Positions 14,690 to 36,114 of a stretch of DNA of 64,000 bases are shown here, piece after piece. Origin of the DNA: Apostichopus japonicus. Its lineage: Eukaryota; Echinodermata; Holothuroidea; Aspidochirotida; Stichopodidae. The position numbers and the translations under genes are program-made. The notes under the pieces are model-generated. The model saw only the letters and a program-made list of their open reading frames with translations, was not told the DNA's origin and did not search any database. Location: positions 1 through 64,000 of the forward strand of contig NC_092568.1 in NCBI RefSeq assembly GCF_037975245.1. Reading direction: 5' to 3'. How positions within the stretch are numbered: position 1 is the first letter of the stretch; each line of letters begins with the position of its first letter.

Positions 14690-17600
14690 GTGATATCTTC
14701 GTGACCGATAACTATTCAAAATATCGGCGTTCCACGCTGTATCTATCAAATATTCAACTCCATGCAAATATTGCTTTCAATTCAGCAAATATATTTTTAA
14801 AACACTACAAAGAAATATATTAACTTATAAAATAGATAATAAAACTGACTTTCAAATTATGCAAGTCTAATCGTGCATGATTTCCTTGCATCTTTACTGT
14901 ACGTGTTAATCGTGAAAACAGAACATGCAATACTCATCAAAAACTCACATTAAAACAGCGATCATGATATATTTAAATAAACTAAGATATCAGAACAAAT
15001 ATAAGTAGAGAGATTTTTTTTTAAGAAACCTGTCATCATTGATATTTGATTAAGCGACGAATCGATGTAGTAACATTACTCACCGTATATAGCCTATATA
15101 TAATGTACGTTGTTTGAATCAGTTTGTCCACTGCACTCATCAACTGCAAATTTCGTCCTTGACCATGCAGCAGTCAATGCGGATACTAACCAAATAAAAC
15201 GTACTAGACTATTTACTGGAAAGAGCGTTTGTATTCACGTTAGACAATGAAGTCAAATTTGGGTACAAAGTTCAAGATATATTGCGTCTTTTTATTTTGG
15301 TGTATTGAGTTAACTGTCATTATCCTATATATATATAGGTATCGATAAGCATGTCCATAAAGATGTTTCAACAGAAACCGATTTATTTCGAACATTTTAT
15401 GTTCTTGTTGTTTGAAGTGAGGTGAAGTGTATATGATTGTTGTCGATGTACCCATTGTTCAAACTATAGTCGATCTTTGTATATATGCTGAAAATAACGA
15501 AACAATATAGGCCTAATTGTGAAAATTATTTCAAGCTGCTATCCCTATAAACCTCTGTCGATAAACATTTCTGTACTTCATGTCCACGTCATATTTGTTC
15601 TGCTCAATGAGCTTCCCACTTGTATCGCTGCTGGCGGGAGGGGGAGGGGGGGGGGTAAGGATGCAGAACCAAATGTGTCACGTGACAAGAAATTAAAGAT
15701 ATATAAAACTCATTTACGACAACCACGGAGACAGCGTCAACTTCTCTGTTCTATGGCCTTAATGATTAAATGTCATGTTACTTTACGAATCATTTTCGTT
15801 AATAATCACAATAATCCTAAATAACTGTCAAAAACGCTCCATATCGGTCTGTATATACTAGCACAGGGAAGAGAATGACACAGTCGAACACTACTTATCA
15901 ATGATAAATTCTTAATGCAATTTTCAAACGTGGTACTAATTGTCTTCCTTTCCTACTAATGTTTACGTTGCTTCCACATGAACTAATCTAAGGATCTATC
16001 TGTTAATTAGATAGCTCTGCGGACGTTACACCGATTAATCTCCGATGTCTAAAGGGTAATTGGTACTACACTAAAATTACTATCAATATACAAACTGGTT
16101 TGTAATTTATAGCTTTTATGTGTCTGTAACATCAAAACTCGAAGGGAGCCTGAAGAATCGCGCACAAAGAAACGTCTGATGCCGGTAATCTGACCTAGTT
16201 TCGAATGAGGTGTAACAGAAGTGTTAGACACCACCATCGATCCCAGAAAATACACACACAGCTTGCTACCTTCTGTAATTAGACACTAGTGTACAGTCAG
16301 TACATACAGCTACGGTCAATACCCACAACACAGTGTACATAGCAGCGATGGACATCTCAGGTCTAGATAAAAGATAACAATGTATCACGTTTCATTACTG
16401 TCTGCATTTTGTAGCGACATGAACAAAACGTCACTTGCAAGCAACGAAAAGTTAACTATTTTCAGAGAGCGGCACGCGGTTTGGGGCGAGTCCTCAATGC
16501 CTTTAAGGCCCCCACTCCCCTCTCCACCCCCACAAGTAGTCCAATATGCCTCCCGGTCTATGGGTCAACATACGCTCTCTGCATAAATGCAGGGGAGTTT
16601 TGGGGTATGAAAATTTTCTTGTCCGATTATACAATTCAAGACTGATAGTGAACTTTCAATCAGACGGTTAGATTTCACAGTTGTAAGTTGACAGTCCACT
16701 TAAATTTGGTAAGAGTGGTATTTTGATGTCATCCAGTCAATATTATCCCTCGCGTTATATATGTCTACAATAGTGATACAATTGCATTGTCTTTTGTGAT
16801 GGGTCAAACAAAGGGTGTAACCCGTGTCACTAAATATAGTTAAAATAAATATATATTTTGGGTTGATATAACTGATCAAATAACAAATGCCCTCAGTTAG
16901 TGTAAAAGATCCAAAGATCATGTTTACCACAGTCCTTTTTTATAGAAACACAAGTTTTGATCTCGTTTACGTCATTGAATAATGGAGAAGTACAAGCTAG
17001 CGTCATTACATCACAGAACGTTTGAGAATTGCAAACCTCGTGTTCTGACATTACAGACACCTGCAAAGGGTGTATAGTGTGCATCCTTCTCGTGGCGGTT
17101 GTGTCATGTATGACCGTGTTGGAATCAAAATCAGTGGCGCGCAAATAGGGACTCTGAGCCCCTCCAACCCCCCCCCCCCTAACCTCCACCGTAAGTCGAA
17201 AAAAAAACGATAGGTCGGGGGATTTTTAAATAGATTTTACAAGCGCAATCTTGTGTTTAGAAGTAAATATATACCTACTTTATAGCCTTCTAGGAGTACT
17301 GTAAATCGAGGTGATTTCCTCAGAAGTATTAACAGTTATATCAAACAAAACCATCTCGTGTAGTTTGGGACTTAAATGAGCAGTATAATAAACACACCTC
17401 AAATCAGTAGTCAGCATCTAAGAAACAAACAACAATAAATAGTTGACCTTTAAATATCTGCCCGAACTCTTGTGATGATTTAATGAGATGGGTGTGTGTG
17501 TGTGTTTGTTCGACCAAAAACGTATGGAAAGAACAAGGCGATAGGTATACCAAAGCAAGCAGTGGCGCATGTATCCATGTGCCCCCCCCCCCCCACCCAC

Positions 17601-18780
17601 ACACCCTAACCCACACACCTCCATTGTCAGAGGTAAATGGTTCAACTTGGGTGATTTTTGCAGTCGGAATGAAACCTCTTCTCCGGATGTACATACCTTT
17701 CCAAGCTCACACAAGCATTCAAGAATATTTATAAGCACTACTTTGCGTTTAGACCTAATAAATGTCTTTAAAAATGTCTCAGAGTGCATCGTTGCATCTA
17801 CTTGGGGGGGGGGACCCAAGCACTCCCTGCACACGGGAGTCGTCTTCAATGACCCCGGGCCTTCCCTTTTTCGTAAAATCTGCAAATTTATTGTGAGCCT
17901 GTAATTGCTAGTTGACGTGTTTGAGTATCCATTCTGACGAGCTGCTTATTTACATTTATTTACATTATATTATGCTAAACGGGTATTAACCACTTCTTCG
18001 ATTCCCACACGACTACCCCCCCCCCCCCCCACCCAAACACACACGCACATCCTTGCTGATGAACTGCTATGATCGAGGCGTTAGAAGCAATGGAACCTTG
18101 CATCTTGTACATCATGGGTTCACAACCTGCAGTCGACTCCAGAACGGTTGGTTTTACATACAGGAGCAATTCCAAATGTATGCATTCAACAGAGTGATAG
18201 GGTGTAATACTTCCATGATTGGGCAGTTTAGTTCGGTTTATTCTAAAACTCATCAAGAATGAGACAACGAATCTACGAGTGAATAACTTTATTTGCCAAA
18301 TGAAGAAGATGAAGACGAAGAAGAAAAACGTTCTCAGAATAACAAGCATTTTATTTAAATAAAATTCTCAAATATAAAGCACGTTTTTTTTATACAAACG
18401 GTGGTTTTGATTTTATCTCTTTGAAACAAAATGTAACATAAATTATAAGTTAAGACACTGATTAATTTTACTTTTCAAGCATCAGGTATTGACATTTAAA
18501 CGTAGCAACAGAAAATATTTCATGAATTTAACATTTTCCAATGTGAAGACACAGTCTACTCTTCCATTAAAGCAGCTTTCTGAGGTTGATTTTTGCTTTT
18601 TTAAATTACTCAATGCAAGTCGATACAAAAATCTCATAACAATATATTTATTCTGCTTTAATAGTCAACTTACATTTACAATAATTAAAGGATGAATATA
18701 AGGACAATTTAAGTCTTGATGTGTCATAGTCCAAGAAAGAAAAAAAGGCAATAGCTCTTAAGGTTTCCAAGACATTTGGC
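14690..18780. other. Intergenic, poly(C)-bearing repeat fragments
   Basis: Two segments opening CAGTGGCGC (about 17133 and 17565) each run within 30-40 bp into a long C tract followed by A/C-rich sequence. They look like diverged relatives of one repeat. A similar C tract is at about 18017-18031. A perfect 12-bp palindrome TGTCACGTGACA lies at 15676-15687. No exon is supported; open frames across the C tracts are artefacts. Confidence 0.35.
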
Positions 18781-18786
18781 TTTAAT
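18781..18786 (-). terminator. Possible poly(A) signal ATTAAA
   Basis: On the minus strand, ATTAAA lies about 105 nt after the TGA of the small exon at 18889-18944. This fits a short 3' UTR for that exon. Confidence 0.35.
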
Positions 18787-18888
18787 ATATGCTAAACCTT
18801 TGGAATGCTCCTTTAAGGCTCCTGGGTGCGGTGGGCCTTAATGTATATTATAATCCATTGTTTTATAAATTCTAAACCAGTCGACCAA

Positions 18889-18944
18889 TCATCTAGCTTC
18901 TTCAGCTCTCTTCTCCTTTTGTATCAATGCTTGTTCCATCCTTG
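18889..18944 (-). CDS. Small coding last exon, possibly an alternative EGLN C-terminus
   Basis: The minus strand has a good acceptor (pyrimidine-rich tract, then CTTACAG) at 18945-18951. It is followed by a frame reading RMEQALIQKEKRAEEAR and then TGA, a highly charged helical tail unlike chance translation. The exon starts with two bases that need one base from the previous exon. That is exactly the phase left by EGLN exon 4 (29050-29120), and no other minus-strand exon was found between 18.9 and 26.3 kb. Spliced to exon 4 it would give a 408-aa EGLN isoform. The alternative is that it belongs to another minus-strand gene whose exons I missed. The coding nature is likely; the link to EGLN is inference. 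Confidence 0.45.
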
Positions 18945-19050
18945 CTGTAAGTGGAAATAGATTGAACTGAACTGTATGTAATACATGTTCCTTTCACGTT
19001 ATACAGAGAACAGAACATTTGTTCTGAACACACGTCTTCTACATTGTAAA

Positions 19051-19236
19051 CTCGGCCTTTTGGCTAAGATCATGTGTAGTATCTGTTCTGTTTCGAGGGG
19101 AATGGTGATACACACCTGAGGATGATCACACAGTCACAGTCCCGATGCAATGGGACGGGGTTCCGTAGTTTGGTTTTCGTGCCCAGGTTTTCCTGGGTGA
19201 CTTTTGTTAAAAAAGTATCTACAAAAGTATCTACTA
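19051..19236 (+). mobile_element. U2 snRNA 5' fragment fused to a hairpin-rich body (SINE-like)
   Basis: Bases 19051-19089 match nucleotides 8-46 of metazoan U2 snRNA with one mismatch, including the branch-point-recognition GTAGTA (19076-19081). U2 similarity stops abruptly at 19090: stem-loop IIa, the Sm site and stems III/IV are not there. The following body has two hairpins, GTCCC/GGGAC (19139-19156) and a perfect CCCAGG-TTTT-CCTGGG (19182-19197). It ends in a tail repeating AAAGTATCTAC. This is not a functional U2 gene. A snRNA-headed SINE (the SINEU type described from crocodilians) or a truncated U2 retropseudogene joined to another repeat both fit. I saw no clear target-site duplication. 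Confidence 0.6.
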
Positions 19237-20108
19237 AACTCAATAAGCTGCTATAACAAATGAAATCTTTTACAAATATGTATTAATATTAATACAAAAA
19301 TGAATGCCTGTAACATAGTCAAACATTATACAAGCGATTCTTTGCAAACAAACATAAACTGACACAACTTGTCTTTGTTGCTTGTACTATATTCTTCTTT
19401 ACTAGATTATAGAATAATTTGAGCATAATTAGGAATATGACTCATAATGAACACTTTTTGCCATGGGAGAGCTTGTTAGTAAAGTATGGTAAAGACAAAA
19501 AGAAAAAAAATCAATCTAAAACAACATTATTGCAGCTTACATTAAACTAACATAATAACTCTCTCTGAAATGCTTTGCAATGCTGAAGGTATGAAGAATC
19601 ATATGATAAGAAAAGATAATATGATATCTTCCATCATTCAATGCCCTTTGTAACTATTAACCATGATATTTTCAGTATTATGTAACGTTAGTTTGTTACA
19701 TATCTACCTTTATCATGTCACATTACATTACTTTACCTGACATGTTCAGAAATGACATGAGACCGATCCAAAATTTTAGGCGAGAATTTTTCAATTATTC
19801 AAAAAATTTAAAATTTGATGTTATTAAATGCAACATTTACATTGTGTGTTAGTGCCAGCTTAGACTCGTCTGGTGAATTTTAATGTAAAATGAACAATAT
19901 TATATTAATTTAAGCGAAAATCGAAAATATTAAATTATTAAATGGATGGATTCCTTACTTGGCAAAATGGTTATGATAACAAGAGAAGATTTACTATTTA
20001 CTACTGGAAAATACTCCAGAACAGAAGAGAACAAAATGTGTCTGGTCTCAAAAAAGTACACAGGGGCATCAAGATTCCAACCACACATGAGGTATTAAGT
20101 GCTACCAT

Positions 20109-20208
20109 TAAAAAAAAAAATTAAAACAAAAGTATTTCTATATTTCTGTTGAGTTGCAAAAAAAAAAAAATTAAAACGAAAGTATTTCTATATTTCTGTT
20201 GAGTTGCA
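20109..20208. repeat. 50-bp direct tandem duplication with poly(A)
   Basis: Two nearly identical 50-bp units each begin with about 11-13 A and end GTTGAGTTGCA. They differ by a single A/G change and by A-run length, so the duplication is young. Confidence 0.8.
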
Positions 20209-22159
20209 TGGTTCGCTTAGATCTGAAGACAAGAAAAATCTAGAAATGTGTTTTCGTTTGCAAATAATCACGACATTTCTTGACAATGTGAAGTCCGATT
20301 TAGGTGTATGACAGGTCATTCATGGAAAAGGAAGCCTGAAAAATTGAAGCATCGCTTGCTGGTACTAAAATTATGCGAAGGATGACCTGCCCAGTTTATA
20401 TGATCATAAGGCTGATCAACAAAGACTGTCAAAATATTATTGACACCATGTATTACAGTTTGTAAAGTTTAGAGAACTTTGTGAGACAATATGAAGCAAT
20501 TTTATGTTTTCATGCCTTCGAGTTCAAAAGAAAATGCCCCTTTGTTAACTTTCCTAGAGTACAATGTACTGTATGTAAACAAATATACATATCGTTGGTG
20601 GCTCTAGGAAGGGCCGACCACCCCGTCACCATCACCACCTCCCCTTCCCCTCACCCACTGGAAATTAGGAACAAACTTAAGTTTGATCATAACAAGTACT
20701 TAGTGGACAGATTTTTAGCACTCTTCACACACATTGTGTATTTCTCACTTTCCTGAGGGATTTCTAAATTATCTATAAATATTACATAATCTTGGTCCTG
20801 AGGATTAACGACCCAACATAAAATAATTTTACAACATTAATATGCGAGTTTAGTAGGATTCTACTGATTACAGTTGTTCTACTTGTTTTAAAAATAATAA
20901 TTGAAACTGAATATAATTATGTAATGCAACTACTGCTATATTAATAGTTTTTACTGTTTTAATAATAATGATGAAAATTTCATGCTTATTCTCAAGGAAC
21001 CACCATACCCTACCCTTCCCTCCCCCCCCCCCCACAACTCCCACCAAATAAAATAAAATGCCATCTTGACTTTGTCTCTGAGAGAGTAGCAAAACAAAGA
21101 TTATTTTTGTAGAGTTCTTTCACTTCTTTCATGTTTTTTCATTCTGGGAGTAAATTCTACTTGTTAAGCCCTCAATGGATTTTACGTTTTTTTTTCAATA
21201 CTTCCTTTCATTTTGACATATATAATTTGTACTTTTTCATAATTACTCTTTTTACTCTACAGATGATAAAACAATTAAATTATTGAAAGATTGAAATGAA
21301 TTTATTAAAATCTGAAGTTGAAGCTCTGTCAAATTTTGAAGTTTGAAATTTGAACAAGGATTCATGCAGTCTTGAAACCTTTGATTTAGTAGACTTTTTG
21401 AGGTTTTTGTGAATTCTTCATGGATCCATCTCACTAAAACACATCCCTGCATAAATTAATACTACAAGTCCTTTGTAGCCAAGAGGTACAGTAGGATATT
21501 TCATAGTGTCTCGCATTGAATTAATAAAGCCAACACAGTTCTACCCAGAAATTGCTCATAAAACAAAATGTCTAGAAACAGTCTATGAATGAAAAACACA
21601 GACATGTTTCAGTAAGCGGTTATATACCATATTATGGCTTAGCACCATAAGAGATTAATAAACACATTATTAATAGTATAATATTTGGTTACTACGAAAA
21701 TGTTATCATTTGTATTCCCCCTTTTATCTAAATTCTTTAATCTCAATCCAAATTCCTTCATTTTGTTATATTCTCTGAATGCAAATGATCAATAATGTGC
21801 ATGAAATGTGTGCTCAAAGACAAGAAAAGTGAAGAATCATTTCTTTTGTACCAGATTTCAAAATTTGATGTCAATAACATAATGACTGTATATAATAAGT
21901 TAATGGTACATTGATGCCTTCATTTTCCCAATTTATGAATCATCTTTCTATTCATTGTATAGTTTCCTGAGGATTTATTGGTCTTTACTAATAATATATC
22001 TGTCTAAATTTGGGACAGGAGAGTGACATATCTCCAATTTCAGTTTCAACAGATTTAATCAAGTTAACATTCAAACTTTCATAATCTAACGTAACATATA
22101 AAACTAGAGCCAATGAATTTCTTGAAGCAAACACTTTTTTGCTAACATATCTCACTGAT

Positions 22160-22372
22160 TAACTGCACATAAAAGCTATGTTTTTTAAACCCTAGGTTCA
22201 CACCCCCCCCCCTCAGGTTGTGAGGCAACACACCAGGGGATGTGAAGCATAAAGACAGTGACAATCAGTTTTCTGTAAGAGTAAGCTTATCCAAAGCTGG
22301 TGAAAGGTTTGCATTCTGTATTTTCAATTGCTCAGGGATCTACATAGTGGAAAAGGTTCAGAAACACTGCAT
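22160..22372. mobile_element. Possible degenerate hAT-like MITE
   Basis: The right edge, read on the minus strand, is CAGTGTTTCTGAACC, a typical hAT-type terminus. The left edge (TATGTTTTTTAAACCCTAGG) matches only loosely, and no 8-bp target duplication is clear. A poly(C) run lies near the left end. Confidence 0.3.
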
Positions 22373-23189
22373 TAGGGGCATTTAACAATATCTTTGCATA
22401 GATATCTGTTGCAACCCGTTACAGTTGCAATGCACTGCAACAAAATTCAATCCAATCGGGTCCATTGCCCCAAAGAAAGTCTTCCCAAGCTGTAACACAG
22501 CATTAACATCAAATAAATTGTGCTTTGGAGATTACAATCCTAATCTAATACACCACATTAACCTTTCCAAAAGAGTTTGTAGATTCAAATTGTAGATTTA
22601 TGCTCTCGTATAGCAGAACAAAACATTGCCGAATGAAAAGATCTTAACCCCGCTTCTGTTATTATCCTTGATTCTGCATCTTTCTGCAGAACACAGCTCT
22701 ATACTGCTAGAAGTTCATAACGGTCACAAGGTAATTTTGCAAATCTTTATCTTTGTCTCTCCCAATATTTCCAGTAATACTTCACTGTGAATGGTTTCAG
22801 TTAAAGAAGGATATCAAATCAAATCCCAAGCCTGATGCAATTTGTTTCTTCTTTTTTTCAGCACTAAAAGTTATTCATAAATAGGATTAATAACCTGTAG
22901 CCTAACTAGTTCCTTTAAAAATATTTTAAAAAACAAAAATACTACAATATTGACTATCGGAACATGATATTAATATCAGCATAAACGGATGACAGGTTGG
23001 TTTTGACTAAATTCCCAGCGATAAAGAAATTAAGATTAAATGCTCTCTAAGCTAGTATCACCAGAATAATACATTCTTCAGAAAAAATGACTTTAGGTTA
23101 CCTCACAACAAACAAATGTATTACCAAAGATTCTCAATTGATGGTATTGTACTTTGCGGTTAGTAAGTTTTAGATTTAGTTAGTTACCT

Positions 23190-24490
23190 CAATGACAGAA
23201 TATTACACGAGACTCTCAGACTGTCGTCCCTAGGTGTAAGTTTACGGTTGACAATTTAACCCACACTTTAGTGTTAATTAGTTTAACTCTATTAAGTTAC
23301 CTTGACAGACTATTACACAATATTCTCAGGACTGCCAAGACTGTAGGCTTTCTACTAATTATTAGTTTACTAGATTACCTCAACAGACTTATAGGTAAGT
23401 TCCTCAGATTTCAGAATCTTTGAATAAGTATATTAAGCTAGTATATGAAGTTACCTCAAAAGACTACCAGTTAAGTTTCTTAGAATGCTGTATCTTCTGT
23501 ACAGGTTCAGCCTGGATACTTTGTTATTACCAATGTAACACATTCCATAAATATGAACATGAAAGAATATCAAGTTACCTAGAAATGACTACTATAGGTA
23601 ACTATTTCAGTTTGCTATGCATCCTCTGTATAAGCATAATTGTTTCACCTCTCTTAACACATTGAGTTACCTCAGATAAGGTAACTTTTTCACACTGCTG
23701 TGAATACTGTATGAGTACATTAAATTACCTCTTTTACTATATGATGTTACCTCAAATAACTGTTAGGTAATTGTTTCTCATACTGCTGTATGAATATATT
23801 AAAGTTACTGCTATTAGTATTTTAAGTTTCTTCAGATAGTATTAGGTAACTTTTTCACACTGCTGTGAATCCTGTATAAGTATATTAAATTACCTCTATT
23901 ACTATATGATGTTACCTCAAATAACTGTTAGGTAATTGTTTCTCGTACTGCTGTATCAATATATTAAAGTTACCTCTATTAGTATATTAAGTTACCTCAA
24001 GAGCCTATTAGTTAACTTTCTCAGACTGCTGTATCCTTTGTATAAGTTCAGAATGGATGTTCTCAGCTATTCCCAGCGATGTAAGATATTCTTTCTTATA
24101 ACTATATGTGACCTCAAATGACTATTAGGTAAGTTTGTCGTACTGCTGTATCAATATATTAAAGTTACCTCTATTAGTACATGATGTTACCTCAAGAGCC
24201 TATTAGGTAAGTTTCTCAGACTGCTGTATCCTTTGTTATAAGTTCAGACTGGATGCTCTCAGCTATTCCCAGCGATGTAAGATATTCTTTCTTATTACTA
24301 TATGTTACCTCAAATGACTATTAGGTAAGTTTGTCGTACTGCTGTATCAATATATTAAAGTTACCTCTATTATTAAATTAAGTTACCTCAATAGCCTATT
24401 AGGTAAGTTTCTCAGATTGCTGTATCCTTTGTATAAGTTCAGACTGGATGCTCTCAGCTATTCCCAGCGATGTAAGATATTCTTTCGGAT
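23190..24490. repeat. Complex satellite built on GTTACCTCAA...TTAGGTAA units
   Basis: Units of about 60-80 bp recur. Each contains GTTACCTCAA, then about ten bases, then a TTAGGTAA, so TTACCT and AGGTAA form a short inverted repeat in each unit. A longer unit of about 200 bp, marked by CAGCTATTCCCAGCGATGTA at about 24064, 24262 and 24455, was amplified at the right side. Divergence increases to the left, so the array has grown from the right. Confidence 0.85.
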
Positions 24491-24499
24491 CTGCATTTC

Positions 24500-26300
24500 C
24501 TTTGATTATTGCTGCAATACTCTGGAAAACAACCCAGAAAAGTACCGGGAAATTACATTTTGCTTTACAGGATACTTTTATAGAATAGATATTTCATCCT
24601 GTTTCTGATTTAAAGGAGAATAGGTTGTTGTAAGAAACAAAAAATGTTGGATTTATTTGGTCCAATAAGTTGCTACTGATGCTATTAGATTTAAAGACAG
24701 ACCTTTTCTGATGAAATATTTCCGATATCGCAGGGACTAAGGCATAATTTGCATTAGATGACAAGAAAACCGTTATTTAAAACATGTCATTAGAGACTCT
24801 CTTTGCTAATAAATATTCATTTTCTACTGTGATGACGATTCGTCTATGCAGGAGTTCTGGTAGAATAAAACAAAATGATCTCCCCATTGCTACCGTGTCT
24901 ATTGCAGTAGTACCGCTACTAGCGTTGCAACTGTAGGCAATACCTCGAACTGTAACTAACCGCTGATATTGCAAGGGTAAGCGAGAAGAACATAATCTTG
25001 AAAAGAAGTTTACACTTCTGAGCCGTCAACATCGACCGTAAGTAATGATATTGCAGCACTTTTTGTTGATCAAATCACATCGTGAAGTTACGTGTACAAA
25101 GTAGTAACTATAGCCTGTGTTCGGTTGTCAGGCCAGTTGTTGTAGTAACACTGGCACTGCGACTACCATGTATTACTTTTATTAGCCTATGGGCTTATTA
25201 GCCTAAGTCACTACTATGAGAACCATTACCAAAGGTTCTGCCACAGGACGATGACCTTTGACCCCCTCAACAGTCCACATTTGACAGAAGGAGTGCGGTG
25301 GCACATTTCCGTAATACTAAGAGTGGGTCCCAGTCTTAACAAAAATTCAAATATAAGCCGTTTTTCTGCCGATACATGCTGAGACATTTATTATTGGAAA
25401 TCATTGCATGATGCATATTTGTAGCTGATTTGGAGTGATACATGGTGTGATGCCAGTACAACAGTATGAGTACAAACAGAGTTCCCTTGGTATTAGGATG
25501 AGTATAATGCTTCAAGAGTGGGTACAAGCACTCTGTATACTAGATTCCCAAAAAATACCCATCTGAGCAAGAATGAGTACATACAACTACGCCTCAGTTT
25601 GAGTGCAAGTACAAGAGCAGACTCATAACAAGTCTGGTGTCAAGTACTCAGATCATATCACATGCTGCTCAACCAGAGAAACTTTCCAAAAACATGGCAC
25701 ACCCACTTATGTTTGCTATCGTGATACCACATGCTCACTGTTAAACAGAATTTCCTACTTTCAGATCAGATAAGCTAATCTATTTTGGCAGACTTAATAC
25801 AATCAGTTATCAATTTGGTTTATATTTTGTCTTAAATTGTACATATGATCCATAAAGAGTTAGACTGTTTGTATCTTACATTCAATGCTAGAAATTCACT
25901 AAATTATTGCAAACAATTCATAAAAGAGAACATATTGATATCATAATTAATTCTTAATTTTAATCCAAAAGTTGTAATAAACCTCACTCGCGAGGTAACT
26001 TGTAAATATAGTAGTGCCCACCAGTTTGTGGCTGCACCCTTATGGGAATTCCCCCAGGGGACACGTAGTTGTGGTGCGCTGTAGTGCCCCAGGAGAGATT
26101 GATTGAATTGTACACACTTTGATGTGTTGGTGTGTGTGACAAGATATCAATGACTAGGGGTTAGTGTTGTAAAGTCATGTGAGGGTCGCCTTGGCCTTCA
26201 ACTGTATTCTGAAAGTTTGGTTCCTCATTTATAAACATTTTTTTTACTGGCAGCAATCTGCTTCGGACAATCAGTTTCCTGTTTCGGTCACGGGTGAGTT
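24500..26300. other. Downstream of EGLN exon 5: 3' UTR and intergenic
   Basis: A minus-strand AATAAA at 25387-25392 could end a 3' UTR of about 910 nt. A moderately GC-rich patch at about 26010-26180 (CCCCCAGGGGACACG, then TTGTAAAG) looks like a dispersed repeat of unknown class. No further exon was found. Confidence 0.3.
25440..25660. repeat. Decayed relative of the 10-kb 20-bp minisatellite
   Basis: ACAACAGTATGAGTAC at about 25459 is an exact partial unit of the array at 10040-10690. Several GAGTAC, GAGTGCAAGTACAAGAG and GGGTACAAGCA variants follow over 200 bp. It lies 15 kb from the main array. Confidence 0.5.
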
Positions 26301-26303
26301 ACA

Positions 26304-35464
<9,161 letters not shown>

Positions 35465-35779
35465 GTTTGCCTAGAGTTTCAATGATATCCAATACAAGTT
35501 ATCAATTTCACTGTAGTCCGTAAGTAACCAAAACATACCCTCAATAAGCACAGTGCAAATGTTCACTAGGCTAGGATTAGCCTACCAACCTTGTCTCTCA
35601 TGATGATTCTAAAGTTAGAATTCTGAAAAGTTCAAGCAATGTATTGAGAAAGTATTTTGAAATTATTTTGCAATTAACTTGAATTTGTACTAGCTTAATC
35701 ATTAAACCCTAACAAGTTAATATCTGCAAGCATAAGAAACTAGTATAGTAAACCTAGCCTATGTTACTGTGCATGTCTC

Positions 35780-36110
35780 TAGGCCAAATCGTACCGTGAC
35801 GGGGTTACTTTAGAATACACAACGATTTGACAGATTCCTAAACAGTTGGGTACATGGCTAACGTTAGGCTGTATTTACATCGTTGTCGTCTAGGACTAGC
35901 CTATGTTATTAACGTTAGTAACAGTTACGCTACTTTCGATCATACAGTTCGCTCCAAATCGTTTTGAAATTATTGCCGTCTCGATTGAAATGACCACATA
36001 CATAAAAGTCTTAAAAATTCGGCCGTGAACGGAATTCTTTACAGAATCAGCGTACAGTTTGAAAGGTAAGCTCGCTGACGAATATGTTATGGCGCCTGCT
36101 AAAGTATCTC
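35780..36110 (-). promoter_or_regulatory. CpG-rich stretch, likely EGLN promoter region
   Basis: CG dinucleotides are noticeably denser here than in the surrounding AT-rich DNA (for example ATCGTTGTCGTC, CCGTCTCG, CGGCCGTGAACGG). It lies 300-650 bp upstream of the EGLN ATG. No TATA box or start site is defined; the assignment is inference from position and composition. Confidence 0.35.
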
Positions 36111-36114
36111 TGGC

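Larger units (their letters stand above)
19240..23180. other. Intergenic or long EGLN intron, no exon seen
   Basis: If the 18889-18944 exon belongs to EGLN this is intronic. A 50-bp tandem duplication beginning with poly(A) lies at 20109-20208. C runs occur at about 21022-21033 and 22203-22212. I found no acceptor/donor-bounded coding segment on either strand. Confidence 0.35.

Noticed and set aside
16049-16255. 68-codon minus-strand open frame (GITGIRRFFVRDSSGSLRV-like wording)
   Set aside because: No family recognised and no clear acceptor or donor that would make it an exon.
17404-17904. Overlapping open frames on both strands with Gly/Pro-rich centres
   Set aside because: The Pro/Gly runs are translated C tracts in a repeat fragment; no splice context or family.
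19051-19089. A functional U2 snRNA gene
   Set aside because: Only nucleotides 8-46 match; the Sm site and 3' stem-loops are absent.
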